Of a stretch of DNA of 64,000 nucleotides, positions 50,214 to 59,078 are shown in pieces; position 1 is the first letter of the stretch, and every line of letters starts with the position of its first letter. Source of the stretch: JBALVT01 sp036960305 (lineage in GTDB: Bacteria; Pseudomonadota; Gammaproteobacteria; Pseudomonadales; Halieaceae); assembly GCA_036960305.1 (NCBI GenBank), contig JBALWA010000002.1:160036-224035 (forward strand), written 5' to 3'. Under the pieces are notes generated by a model that was given only the letters and a program-made list of their open reading frames with translations, ran no database searches and was not told where the DNA came from. The position numbers were made by a program, and so were the translations under genes.

Positions 50214-51461
50214 ATGTCTGGACTATATTTTACGCTCGCAATCTTGGGTGCAGTGGGAACTTTAAGCGCTGTGATTCAAGCACGCCGCATCTACTGGATG
50301 GTGCCCGTGTACTTTCTCAGCGCCTGGTTGACGGGAGAACTGGCGCTGATACACCTGTTGTGGCAGGTCGTTTTAACCGCGCTAATCGCCTTCGCCGGTG
50401 GCTTCTCTGACCCCCTTGCCCAGTGTGGACTGGGGATCTTTGCCCTGTCGTGGCTGGGCCTGATTTATTTGCATTGCCAGGCTATGGATACGGCTGAGCA
50501 TTTGCGCGCTGCCCTGCACAGAGCTCTGGGTATAGATTTCAGGTCCGCCATACCGCAGGAGCGAAGACAGCTGCTGTCAGATAATATTGTCAGTAGACAT
50601 TGGATGAAGCCCTTTCATTTTCGTCGCGATGGTGTTCGGGTTCACAGCCACCTCAGCTACGGCGAAGCGGGTAAACGCAATCTACTGGATATTCACCAGC
50701 CAGTTAATCCCCGCCCGGGTGGTTTTCCGGTATTGCTGCAAGTGCATGGTGGGGCCTGGATTATTGGCGAGAAAGAACAGCAGGCCAAACCCCTGATGTA
50801 TCATATGGCACAACGTGGCTGGATTTGCGTTGCCATTAATTATCGCCTCAGCCCAACAGATGCCTTTCCAGCCCATATTGTCGATGTCAAAAAGGCTATT
50901 GCCTGGATTCGGGAACATATCGGTGAGTACGGCGGCAACCCGGATTTTATCGCCATTACCGGTGGCTCTGCGGGTGGACATCTCAGCTCGCTTGCCGCCC
51001 TGACACCCAATCGAGCAGAGTGGCAGCCGGGGTTTGAGGAAGCCGACACCACATTGCAGGCGGCGGTGCCCTTCTACGGTGTTTATGATTTTCTCGACAG
51101 ATACGATATTCGCGCCGACATGTCGATGGACGATATTATTGCGGATAAGGTACTGCAATGCAGCAAGGAGGAAAACCGACAGTTGTGGGACGACGGCTCC
51201 CCTATCAGCCATGTCAGTGCGGACGCGCCACCGATGTATGTCATCCAGGGCACCCACGACTCACTGGTCTGGGTGGAGGAGGCGCGCACTTTCGTGGCGG
51301 CGTTGCAGGAGGTCGCTGAGGAGCCCGTGGCCTATGCCGAACTGCCCGGTGCCCAGCACGCTTTCGAAATTTTCCATTCAGTACGTACGGACCACACGGT
51401 CAATTCAGTGGCGGATTTTCTGGAGTGGAGCCACGCGAATTGGTTGGATAATTCCGTTTAG
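50214..51461 (+). CDS. Membrane-anchored alpha/beta hydrolase of the esterase/HSL type
   Basis: 415 residues. Three membrane helices fill the first ~90 residues, followed by an alpha/beta hydrolase domain. Oxyanion motif H-G-G-A-W (178-182), nucleophile motif G-G-S-A-G-G with Ser252, probable acid in G-T-H-D-S-L and histidine in G-A-Q-H-A-F. This is the hormone-sensitive-lipase-like esterase pattern. Substrate unknown; the membrane anchor suggests lipid or hydrophobic esters. It stands alone on the plus strand and overlaps convergent rsmE by four bases. Confidence 0.85.
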   Translation: MSGLYFTLAILGAVGTLSAVIQARRIYWMVPVYFLSAWLTGELALIHLLWQVVLTALIAFAGGFSDPLAQCGLGIFALSWLGLIYLHCQAMDTAEHLRAALHRALGIDFRSAIPQERRQLLSDNIVSRHWMKPFHFRRDGVRVHSHLSYGEAGKRNLLDIHQPVNPRPGGFPVLLQVHGGAWIIGEKEQQAKPLMYHMAQRGWICVAINYRLSPTDAFPAHIVDVKKAIAWIREHIGEYGGNPDFIAITGGSAGGHLSSLAALTPNRAEWQPGFEEADTTLQAAVPFYGVYDFLDRYDIRADMSMDDIIADKVLQCSKEENRQLWDDGSPISHVSADAPPMYVIQGTHDSLVWVEEARTFVAALQEVAEEPVAYAELPGAQHAFEIFHSVRTDHTVNSVADFLEWSHANWLDNSV

Positions 51462-52195
51462 TCCAGTGCGGACATATCACCCCACTGTGCTTGCAGGATT
51501 GCGATAGCAGCCAATGGGGCGGTTTCAGTTCTCAGTACGCGTGGGCCCAATGTCAGGGCTTCAAAGTCAAAATTACCAACCTCTGAGATTTCCTCCGGAC
51601 TCAGGCCGCCTTCAGGGCCAATGAGGATGGCGGCGCTGGCGGGTGTTTCCCCGGTGTTCTTTGCGCTGGTGTCGCGGTGATGCAAGACAAACCTGCGATC
51701 TGTCTTTACGGTGGGAAGCCAGTTTGCGAGTTTTCCCACTGGTTCTACTGTCGGTAGTCGATTGCGGCCAGACTGCTCACAGGCACTGATGACAATCTGT
51801 CGCCAGTGCGCCAGCTTTTTGTCGGCCCGGTCGCCCTTGAGTTTGATCTCTGTGCGCTCCGTCATGAGGGGGGTAATACTGGCCACACCCAACTCGGTGG
51901 CTTTTTGGATTACCCAGTCCATACGGTCTCCTCTGGAAATGGCGATACCCAACTCCAGGCGCAGCGGCGATTCGAGTTCCTCGGACAAATGTTCCGTAAT
52001 GGCCACAGTGACGGACTTCTTCCCCAACGACGCTACCGTTGCTACATAGATGCCCCCGCGGCCGTTAAAAAGCAGCAAGCTGGCCCCCTCGCGCATGCGC
52101 AGTGCCCGGGCGATATGTTGACTGGGCCCAGGCTCTAATTGAACTGTGGCGCCGGGCTGTAACAGCTGCTCTGTATAGATACGGGGAATGCGCAT
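51458..52195 (-). CDS. rsmE: 16S rRNA (uracil-1498-N3)-methyltransferase RsmE
   Basis: 245 residues. N-terminal PUA-like domain with H-I-A-R-A-L-R-M-R-E-G, then a SPOUT domain with D-W-V-I-Q-K-A-T-E-L-G-V, I-L-I-G-P-E-G-G-L-S-P-E-E and L-G-P-R-V-L-R-T-E-T-A. It methylates U1498 of 16S rRNA. It follows metF by 32 bases and may be the last gene of the methionine-cycle operon. Confidence 0.96.
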   Translation of the reverse strand: MRIPRIYTEQLLQPGATVQLEPGPSQHIARALRMREGASLLLFNGRGGIYVATVASLGKKSVTVAITEHLSEELESPLRLELGIAISRGDRMDWVIQKATELGVASITPLMTERTEIKLKGDRADKKLAHWRQIVISACEQSGRNRLPTVEPVGKLANWLPTVKTDRRFVLHHRDTSAKNTGETPASAAILIGPEGGLSPEEISEVGNFDFEALTLGPRVLRTETAPLAAIAILQAQWGDMSALD

Positions 52196-52227
52196 GGGTA
52201 TCCGCTTTTCAGGGCTGACCGTGAGAC

Positions 52228-53067
52228 TTACAAGCCCAGGTTGTTATAGATCTCCCGGGTGGGTTCCACCTGATTCATGGTGTAGAAGTGTATGCCGGGA
52301 GCGCCATTATCCAACAGAGTCTGGCATAGCTGGGTGACAACATCGATACCGAATTTACGGATACTCTCCTGGTCGTCGCCATAGCCTTCAACGCGTTGGC
52401 AGATCCAGCGGGGAATTTCCGCGCCGCAGTTGCGTGAGAAGCGAGCCAGGCTGGCAAAATTTACAATTGGCATAACACCCGCGTGAATAGGCTTGTCTAT
52501 ACCTGCCGCCCCACACTGGTCCAAAAAGTAAAAGTAAGATTCTACATTGAAAAAATACTGGGTGATTGCGCTGTCCGCCCCGGCATCAAATTTGCCCTTC
52601 AGGTAGCGTATGTCACTGTCGTAGCTCTCCGCCTGGGGGTGTATTTCAGGATAGGCGGCCACCTCGATGTGGAAATGGTCGCCCGTTCGCTGCCTTACAT
52701 ACTCGACCAGCTCGTTTGCGTAGACCAGCTGACCCATGCCGCCCATACCCGAAGGCATGTCCCCGCGCAGGGCCACCAGACGTGAAATACCTTGCTCACG
52801 ATAGTTGTCCAGCAGGGTCGCGATGGCATCTTCGTCATCGCCCCCAAAGCTGAGGTGAGGCGCGACCTTACAGCCGCTCTCGTTGATGGCGGAAACAATA
52901 TCCAATGTATTGTCCCGGGTAGAACCGCCGGCACCGTAGGTCACCGAGAAAAACTCGGGGTTCAGCGCACTGAGTGCCGGGGTCGTTTCAGTCAGCAGCT
53001 TCTCACGTCCCGCCGCGGTTTTGGGCGGGAAGTATTCGAAGCTGATCTGCGGTTTCGTTTTGGCCAT
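52228..53067 (-). CDS. metF: Methylenetetrahydrofolate reductase MetF
   Basis: 279 residues, TIM-barrel flavoprotein. S-F-E-Y-F-P-P-K-T near the start, F-x-S-V-T-Y-G-A-G-G-S-T-R, L-R-G-D and A-D-S-A-I-T-Q-Y-F-F-N are family motifs. It makes 5-methyl-THF for homocysteine methylation. It lies 10 bases after ahcY, so SAH breakdown and methyl supply are coupled. Confidence 0.97.
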   Translation of the reverse strand: MAKTKPQISFEYFPPKTAAGREKLLTETTPALSALNPEFFSVTYGAGGSTRDNTLDIVSAINESGCKVAPHLSFGGDDEDAIATLLDNYREQGISRLVALRGDMPSGMGGMGQLVYANELVEYVRQRTGDHFHIEVAAYPEIHPQAESYDSDIRYLKGKFDAGADSAITQYFFNVESYFYFLDQCGAAGIDKPIHAGVMPIVNFASLARFSRNCGAEIPRWICQRVEGYGDDQESIRKFGIDVVTQLCQTLLDNGAPGIHFYTMNQVEPTREIYNNLGL

Positions 53068-53077
53068 TAGCTGTAAC

Positions 53078-54469
53078 CTAGTATTTGTAGCTATCCGGCT
53101 TGAATGGGCCGTCTACCTTCACGTTAATGTAGTCAGCCTGTTCGTCGGTGAGGCGGGTGAGTACACCGCTAAAACCAGCAACCATATGCGCGGCGACTTC
53201 CTCGTCCAGCTTCTTGGGCAGCACTTCCAGAGTGAGCGCTGACGGCTTCATATTGTCCTCCAGATTAGCAAACTTGCGCTCGTACAGATAAATCTGTGCC
53301 AGCACCTGATTGGCAAAAGAGCCGTCCATGATGCGTGAGGGGTGGCCTGTGGCATTCCCCAGGTTGACCAGGCGGCCCTCGGACAACAGGATCAGGTGGT
53401 CATTGCTGGCGCGGTCGCGGTACACGGTGTGCACTTGCGGCTTAACCTCTTCCCACTCCCAGTTTTCGCGCATGAATGCGGTGTCAATTTCGTTATCAAA
53501 ATGGCCGATGTTGCAGACAACAGCACCATTTTTCAGTGCTTTCAGCATATTGGAATCACAGACGTTAAAGTTACCTGTCGTGGTTACCAGCAGGTCCGTG
53601 GTGCCCAGCAATCTTTTATCGGTGCAGGATTCTGTGCCGTCGTTAACGCCGTTGACGAAAGGTGAGACCACTTCATAGCCATCCATGCAAGCTTGCATGG
53701 CACAGATGGGGTCAATCTCCGCAATTCGAACGATCATACCTTCCTGCCGTAGGGATTGGGCGGAGCCCTTACCGACATCGCCGTAGCCAATAACCAGTGC
53801 TTTCTTACCGGACATCAGGTGGTCGGTACCACGTTTGATGGCGTCATTCAGGCTGTGGCGACAGCCGTATTTGTTGTCATTCTTGGATTTGGTGACCGAG
53901 TCATTAACGTTGATAGCCGGGACTCTCAGCGTGCCGGCTTCCAGCATTTCCTGCAGGCGGTGTACACCGGTGGTGGTTTCCTCGGTGATACCGTGCACAT
54001 TGTCCAGAATAGCGGGGTATTTTTGGTGCAACATCAGGGTCAGGTCGCCACCGTCATCCAGTACCATATTGGCATCCCAGGGCTGGCCATCCTTCAGGAT
54101 GGTCTGTTCCAGACACCACTCATATTCTTCTTCGGTTTCACCTTTCCAGGCAAAAACCGGTACACCCGCAGCGGCAATCGCAGCGGCCGCGTGATCCTGG
54201 GTAGAGAAAATATTGCAAGAGGACCAGCGCACTTCGGCACCCAGCTCAATCAGGGTTTCAATCAGCACACCGGTTTGAATGGTCATGTGAATACAGCCCA
54301 GTATTTTGGCGTTTGCCAGCGGCTTGCTGGCGCTGTATTTGGCGCGCATGGCCATCAGGGCCGGCATTTCGGTTTCGGCAATAGCCAGTTCACGGCGACC
54401 CCAGCCCGCCAGGCTGATGTCGGCGACTTTGAAATCTTCGTTTGTAGCCAGGTTCTCTGCAGTGCTCAT
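53078..54469 (-). CDS. ahcY: S-adenosylhomocysteine hydrolase
   Basis: 463 residues. NAD-binding motif G-Y-G-D-V-G-K-G-S-A, F-S-T-Q-D-H-A-A-A-A-I in the substrate domain, and the C-terminal K-x-D-S-Y-K-Y. It hydrolyses SAH to adenosine and homocysteine. In many Pseudomonas-like genomes ahcY-metF is preceded by an SAH riboswitch; I do not see its conserved core here. Instead a small palindrome (54482-54497) and a long palindromic repeat (54541-54658) separate it from metK. Confidence 0.97.
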   Translation of the reverse strand: MSTAENLATNEDFKVADISLAGWGRRELAIAETEMPALMAMRAKYSASKPLANAKILGCIHMTIQTGVLIETLIELGAEVRWSSCNIFSTQDHAAAAIAAAGVPVFAWKGETEEEYEWCLEQTILKDGQPWDANMVLDDGGDLTLMLHQKYPAILDNVHGITEETTTGVHRLQEMLEAGTLRVPAINVNDSVTKSKNDNKYGCRHSLNDAIKRGTDHLMSGKKALVIGYGDVGKGSAQSLRQEGMIVRIAEIDPICAMQACMDGYEVVSPFVNGVNDGTESCTDKRLLGTTDLLVTTTGNFNVCDSNMLKALKNGAVVCNIGHFDNEIDTAFMRENWEWEEVKPQVHTVYRDRASNDHLILLSEGRLVNLGNATGHPSRIMDGSFANQVLAQIYLYERKFANLEDNMKPSALTLEVLPKKLDEEVAAHMVAGFSGVLTRLTDEQADYINVKVDGPFKPDSYKY

Positions 54470-54481
54470 ATTTTTTCCTCA

Positions 54482-54497
54482 GGAATCAAATGATTCC
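54482..54497. promoter_or_regulatory. Short palindrome just upstream of ahcY
   Basis: GGAATCA (54482-54488), AA, TGATTCC (54491-54497) is a perfect 16-bp palindrome ending 13 bases before the ahcY ATG. The loop is too small for a stable RNA hairpin, so a protein-binding site is more likely. Its AATCAAATGATT core resembles the A/T-rich dyad upstream of the ArsR-methyltransferase gene only loosely. Confidence 0.4.
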
Positions 54498-54540
54498 AAA
54501 TCAAATTAAAATTCAATGTATATCGTCAACGCTCGATCCA

Positions 54541-54658
54541 GGTCGGGCGCGGGGGCAGATGGGCTTGGCGGACCGTAGAGCGCAAGGATGCGCGACACGA
54601 GCCCCCATGGAAGGGTTCACGGCGAGTCCGCCAAGTCCATCTGCCCCCGCGCCTGACC
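54541..54658. repeat. Long palindromic repeat, copy 3 (longer variant)
   Basis: Two 33-base arms (54541-54573 and 54626-54658) pair fully with two G-T wobbles. The 52-base centre folds into two small hairpins: GCGCA/TGCGC around AGGA, and GAGCCC/GGGTTC. It shares a pattern with copies 1 and 2: GGGC, then CGGGGG, then CTTGG(T/C)G in the arm, followed by a CC(A/G)TA(A/G)AG core. It lies between metK and ahcY, two genes of the same operon. With three stem-loops it would give a large structured RNA if transcribed. No ORF lies inside. Confidence 0.88.
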
Positions 54659-54676
54659 GGCACAAAAGCCAATCAG

Positions 54677-55831
54677 TTATAAAGCAGCCCTCAAAGCAGC
54701 CGCCTTGTCAGTATTCTCCCAAGTAAAATCCGAATCTTCGCGCCCAAAGTGCCCATAGGCCGCAGTCTTACGATAGATAGGTCGCTTCAGGTCCAGCATG
54801 GCGACCAGTCCCTTGGGCCGTAGTTCAAAGTGCTCGCGCACCAATTGCACAATCTGCTCATCAGAAACCTTGCCGGTGCCAAAGGTTTCGACAGCGATCG
54901 ACGTGGGCTCAGCAACACCGATGGCGTAGGAAACCTGAATTTCACAGCGGTCAGCCAGACCAGCGGCAACGATGTTTTTGGCGACATAGCGGCCGGCATA
55001 GGCCGCAGAACGGTCGACTTTGGAGGGGTCTTTGCCGGAAAATGCGCCGCCACCGTGCCTTGCCATACCGCCGTAGGTGTCGACGATGATCTTGCGGCCG
55101 GTCAGGCCACAGTCACCTACAGGACCGCCGATAATAAATTGGCCGGTAGGGTTGATGTGGTAGAGCGTATCCGTGTGCAGCCATTCGGCGGGCAGGACTT
55201 CCTTCACAAGCAGATCCATAATCGCTTCATGGATGTCTTTCTGGCTAATGTCCGGGTCGTGCTGAGTCGAGAGGACCACGGCGTCAATGGCGACTGGCTT
55301 GCCGTTTTCATAGCGCAGGGTAACCTGGCTTTTCGCATCGGGGCGCAACCAGGGGAGGGTGCCGCTTTTGCGCAATTCGGCCTGGCGCTCAACCATGCGG
55401 TGTGCGTAGTAGATGGGCGCAGGCATCAGCACTTCGGTTTCATTGGTGGCGTAACCGAACATCAGGCCCTGGTCGCCAGCACCCTGTTCCTTGTCGTCGC
55501 CCTCGTCAACGCCCATGGCGATATCGTGAGACTGCTTGCCGATGGCGTTTAACACGGCACAGGAAGCACCGTCAAAACCTACATCAGAGCTGTCGTAGCC
55601 TATGTCCAGAACGACGTTGCGAACAACATCTTCAAGGTCCACGTAGGTGGAGGTAGTCACTTCGCCCGCGACAACGACCATGCCGGTCTTGACCAGGGTC
55701 TCTACGGCGACCCGAGCATCCTTATCGTCTTTGAGGATGGCATCCAGTATGGCATCAGAAATCTGGTCAGCCATTTTGTCCGGGTGTCCTTCGGAAACGG
55801 ACTCCGAGGTGAAAATTGAATACTCGCTCAT
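54677..55831 (-). CDS. metK: S-adenosylmethionine synthetase
   Basis: 384 residues from the ATG at 55831; an upstream frame extension overlaps the preceding gene. F-T-S-E-S-V-S-E-G-H-P-D-K-M-A-D at the N-terminus, the G-G-G-A-F-S-G-K-D loop, and R-S-A-A-Y-A-G-R-Y-V-A-K are diagnostic. It makes SAM from methionine and ATP. It lies 19 bases after the ArsR-methyltransferase gene, as in Pseudomonas. Confidence 0.97.
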   Translation of the reverse strand: MSEYSIFTSESVSEGHPDKMADQISDAILDAILKDDKDARVAVETLVKTGMVVVAGEVTTSTYVDLEDVVRNVVLDIGYDSSDVGFDGASCAVLNAIGKQSHDIAMGVDEGDDKEQGAGDQGLMFGYATNETEVLMPAPIYYAHRMVERQAELRKSGTLPWLRPDAKSQVTLRYENGKPVAIDAVVLSTQHDPDISQKDIHEAIMDLLVKEVLPAEWLHTDTLYHINPTGQFIIGGPVGDCGLTGRKIIVDTYGGMARHGGGAFSGKDPSKVDRSAAYAGRYVAKNIVAAGLADRCEIQVSYAIGVAEPTSIAVETFGTGKVSDEQIVQLVREHFELRPKGLVAMLDLKRPIYRKTAAYGHFGREDSDFTWENTDKAAALRAAL

Positions 55832-55850
55832 GTTGATATCCTTTCTATTG

Positions 55851-56861
55851 CTAGGAGTGGCCGAAGAGGCGCACTTGTATTTGAAAACCGTTACGTTGTG
55901 CCAGATAGACACTTCTAATATCTTTTAGGCCGGCCTCGGCGGCCCAGCGACTTAAGTCCTCTGGTTCGAAGCCCAGCCAGAGGTCGCCGCAGTTTTCTTT
56001 TGCCCAGGCCTGGTCGTGGCTGCACAGGTCCGTCACCAGAATGACGCCGCCAGGCGCCAGGTGACTGGCGACATCCTGGAAGATTTGCACTGGCGACGGC
56101 GTGTGATGTAGCACCATATTGATTACCACACAATCTGCCTGAAGCCCGGCCAGTGCACCGCTACCTGTGTCACCGTGTACGAATTCTATATTTGCCAGGC
56201 CTTGCTGTTGAGCCAACGCTCGTGCCTTGTCCAACATCTCCGCAGCATTGTCGACTGCGACCACCCGCTGGAAACGCGGGCTGAGCTCAGGGAGAAATGA
56301 GCCGTCGCCCGGGCCAATCTCCAGTGCCAGTTTATGGCTTGTGGGGATCGCATCTCCCAGTACCTGGCTGACCGTCTCGGCATATTGCTCGTAACTGGCG
56401 ATCAGGTCCTGTTGCTCTCGAAACTTGTGGGCATTGCCACGGAAAAAGTTACGCGAGCTGTCCTTGCGTTGCTGGTACAGGCAGATGACTTTGTCACTGA
56501 CAGCCAGTGGAAGTTCAATCTGGTCGACAGTTTCCAGCAGTTGACCCTGTAAGTCCTTGAATTCACTCTCCTGGCCCAGATCGTTGCGCCGGTAGTAGAT
56601 TGAATTTCCCTCCCGCCTGGTGGCAACCAGGCCAGCGCCGGCCAGCACTTTCAGGTGGTGGCTCATGGCGGGCTGTCGAATGCCAAAGAGGGAGCAAAGC
56701 TCCGACACACCGAACGACTCGTTGCGCAGGACGCGCAGAACCTGAAGGCGCAGCTGGTCAGCACTGGCCTTGCAGAAATTGGCGAGCTCTCCCAAGCGCT
56801 CTTCCGGGGAAGGCACATTCGGGGTAGTCGGTAGGTCGCTGGAGGCGGCATGGTTGAGCAT
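55851..56861 (-). CDS. ArsR-type regulator fused to a SAM-dependent methyltransferase domain
   Basis: 336 residues. N-terminal ArsR winged helix-turn-helix (about residues 20-100; F-G-V-S-E-L-C-S-L-F-G-I-R-Q-P-A-M-S-H-H-L), without the paired metal cysteines of arsenic sensors. C-terminal class I methyltransferase fold (about 155-330) with L-A-L-E-I-G-P-G-D-G-S-F-L-P-E-L. The domain pairing suggests a regulator that senses SAM or SAH. ArsR-family regulators of methionine genes, named SahR and SamR in comparative work, are known in Proteobacteria. It heads an operon with metK, ahcY and metF, and a 24-bp dyad lies just upstream. Confidence 0.88.
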   Translation of the reverse strand: MLNHAASSDLPTTPNVPSPEERLGELANFCKASADQLRLQVLRVLRNESFGVSELCSLFGIRQPAMSHHLKVLAGAGLVATRREGNSIYYRRNDLGQESEFKDLQGQLLETVDQIELPLAVSDKVICLYQQRKDSSRNFFRGNAHKFREQQDLIASYEQYAETVSQVLGDAIPTSHKLALEIGPGDGSFLPELSPRFQRVVAVDNAAEMLDKARALAQQQGLANIEFVHGDTGSGALAGLQADCVVINMVLHHTPSPVQIFQDVASHLAPGGVILVTDLCSHDQAWAKENCGDLWLGFEPEDLSRWAAEAGLKDIRSVYLAQRNGFQIQVRLFGHS

Positions 56862-56888
56862 GGGGAGGAGTGTAGCAGCGAATCAAAG

Positions 56889-56912
56889 CTATATCAAAAT
56901 ATTTCGATATAG
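56889..56912. promoter_or_regulatory. Inverted repeat, likely operator of the ArsR-methyltransferase operon
   Basis: CTATATC (56889-56895), ten A/T-rich bases, GATATAG (56906-56912): perfect 7-bp arms, and the centre is itself close to symmetrical (TCAAAATATTTCGA). It lies 28 bases upstream of the regulator ATG, in the divergent interval with tkt. This form and size suit an ArsR dimer site. Autoregulation and control of metK-ahcY-metF are inferred. Confidence 0.65.
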
Positions 56913-57069
56913 ATTTCAGGGTGACCCATAAAGATGGGTGATATCCGTCGAGGCCGGGAATAAATTGAAGGTATTACGAAAAATCGAACCGATTTGTTTG
57001 CCGAAACCCTCCTGTTACGCGAAAATGGCGGCCCTTTTGAGCTTGCCCCCAATTCCTCTGGAGATACTG

Positions 57070-59067
57070 ATGTCGTCCCGCACCGAACTTGCCAATGCAA
57101 TCCGCGCCCTTAGCATGGACGCCGTCCAACAAGCCAATAGTGGTCACCCCGGTGCACCCATGGGTATGGCTGATATTGCTGAAGTCCTGTGGAATGACTA
57201 TATGCAGCACAATCCAGCGAACCCGGCGTGGCCTAACCGCGATCGTTTTGTGCTTTCCAATGGTCACGGCTCGATGTTGATTTACTCGCTGTTGCATCTC
57301 ACAGGCTATGATCTGGCACTGGAAGAACTGAAGAATTTCCGTCAATTGCATAGCAAAACACCCGGTCACCCTGAATACGGCTATGCGCCGGGCGTGGAAA
57401 CAACCACCGGGCCCCTGGGTCAGGGCATTACCAACGCCATAGGCATGGCGTTGGCGGAGAAAATATTGGCCGCCCAGTTTAATCAGCCTGGACACGATGT
57501 TGTTGATCACCATACCTACACCTTCCTGGGGGACGGCTGCCTGATGGAGGGTATTTCCCATGAGGCCTGTTCGCTGGCCGGCACCCTGGGTCTGGGCAAG
57601 CTCATCGCCTTTTACGATGACAACGGTATTTCTATCGATGGCGAGGTCGAAGGCTGGTTCACCGATGATACTCCGGCACGATTTTCGGCCTACGGTTGGC
57701 ATGTGATTCCCCTTGTCGATGGCCACGACGCCGACGCGATCAAACAGGCTATTGATAGTGCCAGGCAAGAGACGGCCAGGCCCACCCTGATTTGCTGCCA
57801 GACCATTATTGGTAAGGGTGCACCGAACAAACAGGGCTCCGAGTCCTGTCACGGCGCGCCGCTGGGCGCCGAAGAAATTGCAGCGACCCGGGCTGCACTG
57901 GGTTGGACCCATGGCCCCTTTGAGATTCCGGAGGAGGTTTATGCCGGTTGGAGTGGCGTTGAGTCCGGCGCTGAATCAGAAAATGCCTGGAATCAGCGTA
58001 TGGCGTCCTACGCCGACGCACACCCGGAACTGGCAGCGGAGCTGAAACGCCGCCTGGCGGGGGATTTACCTGAGGATTTCAATGCCCAGGCTAATGCCTA
58101 TATCGCACAATGCCAGGAAGAGGGCGAGACGATCGCTTCGCGCAAGGCCTCCCAGAACTGCCTGAATGCATTTGGGCCCCTGTTACCTGAGTTATTGGGC
58201 GGATCTGCCGATCTGGCCGGCTCCAACCTGACACTCTGGAGTGGTTCCAAAGGCGTATCTGCGGCAGATGCCAGCGGTAACTACATATACTACGGCGTGC
58301 GTGAATTCGGCATGTCTGCCATCATGAACGGCATAACACTGCACGGCGGTTTTGTGCCCTATGGCGCCACATTCCTCATGTTCATGGAGTACGCACGTAA
58401 CGCAGTGCGTATGGCCGCACTCATGCGGCAGCCCTCTATCTTTGTGTATACCCACGATTCGATCGGACTGGGTGAAGACGGCCCGACACACCAACCCGTG
58501 GAGCAACTGACGGCCTTGCGTGTCACGCCTAACCTGGAAACCTGGCGACCCTGTGACACGGTTGAGTCTGCTGTGTCCTGGAAATCCGCAATTGAGCGCC
58601 AGGACGGCCCCTCCGCGCTGATTTTTTCCCGTCAGGGCCTGCCCCATCAAGCACGAGATGAGCAGCAGTTGTCTGATGTTGAGCGGGGTGCTTACGTACT
58701 GAAGGACTGTGAGGGTTCGGCCGATGCGATCCTCATTGCCACCGGGTCGGAAGTACAGCTTGCTATGTCCGCTGCCGAGCAGTTGACCGCCAACGGTAAA
58801 CAGGTTCGCGTCGTGTCGATGCCCTGTGCTGAGCGTTTTGAATTACAGGGCGCTGAGTACCGGGAATCGGTGCTGCCCAGCGATGTGCTGGCACGGGTGG
58901 CGATAGAGGCGGGGCACGCGGACTACTGGTACAAATACGTGGGTTTGGATGGTCGCGTAGTGGGTATGACCACCTTCGGCGAGTCGGCTCCCATTGGCGA
59001 TTTGCTCCAGCACTTCGGTTTCACAGTAGATAACGTGGTAGCGACCGTTCAGGATATCCTGCTCTAG
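57070..59067 (+). CDS. tkt: Transketolase
   Basis: 665 residues from the ATG at 57070; the frame stays open upstream but the protein family starts here (M-S-S-R-T-E-L-A-N-A-I-R). Thiamine diphosphate motif G-D-G-C-L-M-E-G-I-S-H-E-A, D-D-N-G-I-S-I-D-G, G-x-R-E-F-G-M-S-A-I-M-N-G, and H-D-S-I-G-L-G-E-D-G-P-T-H-Q-P. It links the pentose phosphate pathway with glycolysis. It starts the tkt-epd-pgk-fba run. A 6-bp hairpin ACCCAT/ATGGGT (56924-56939) lies in its upstream region. Confidence 0.97.
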   Translation: MSSRTELANAIRALSMDAVQQANSGHPGAPMGMADIAEVLWNDYMQHNPANPAWPNRDRFVLSNGHGSMLIYSLLHLTGYDLALEELKNFRQLHSKTPGHPEYGYAPGVETTTGPLGQGITNAIGMALAEKILAAQFNQPGHDVVDHHTYTFLGDGCLMEGISHEACSLAGTLGLGKLIAFYDDNGISIDGEVEGWFTDDTPARFSAYGWHVIPLVDGHDADAIKQAIDSARQETARPTLICCQTIIGKGAPNKQGSESCHGAPLGAEEIAATRAALGWTHGPFEIPEEVYAGWSGVESGAESENAWNQRMASYADAHPELAAELKRRLAGDLPEDFNAQANAYIAQCQEEGETIASRKASQNCLNAFGPLLPELLGGSADLAGSNLTLWSGSKGVSAADASGNYIYYGVREFGMSAIMNGITLHGGFVPYGATFLMFMEYARNAVRMAALMRQPSIFVYTHDSIGLGEDGPTHQPVEQLTALRVTPNLETWRPCDTVESAVSWKSAIERQDGPSALIFSRQGLPHQARDEQQLSDVERGAYVLKDCEGSADAILIATGSEVQLAMSAAEQLTANGKQVRVVSMPCAERFELQGAEYRESVLPSDVLARVAIEAGHADYWYKYVGLDGRVVGMTTFGESAPIGDLLQHFGFTVDNVVATVQDILL

Positions 59068-59078
59068 GAGTCAGTCTG

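Noticed and set aside
54470..54676. SAH riboswitch upstream of ahcY
   Set aside because: The conserved core expected for the Pseudomonas-type SAH riboswitch was not visible on the minus strand; the interval is filled by two palindromes. A covariance search would settle it.
56924..56939. ACCCAT/ATGGGT hairpin upstream of tkt as part of the palindromic repeat family
   Set aside because: It shares a CCATAAAG string with the repeat centres but has only 6-bp arms and none of the CGGGGG or CTTGG elements; probably chance.
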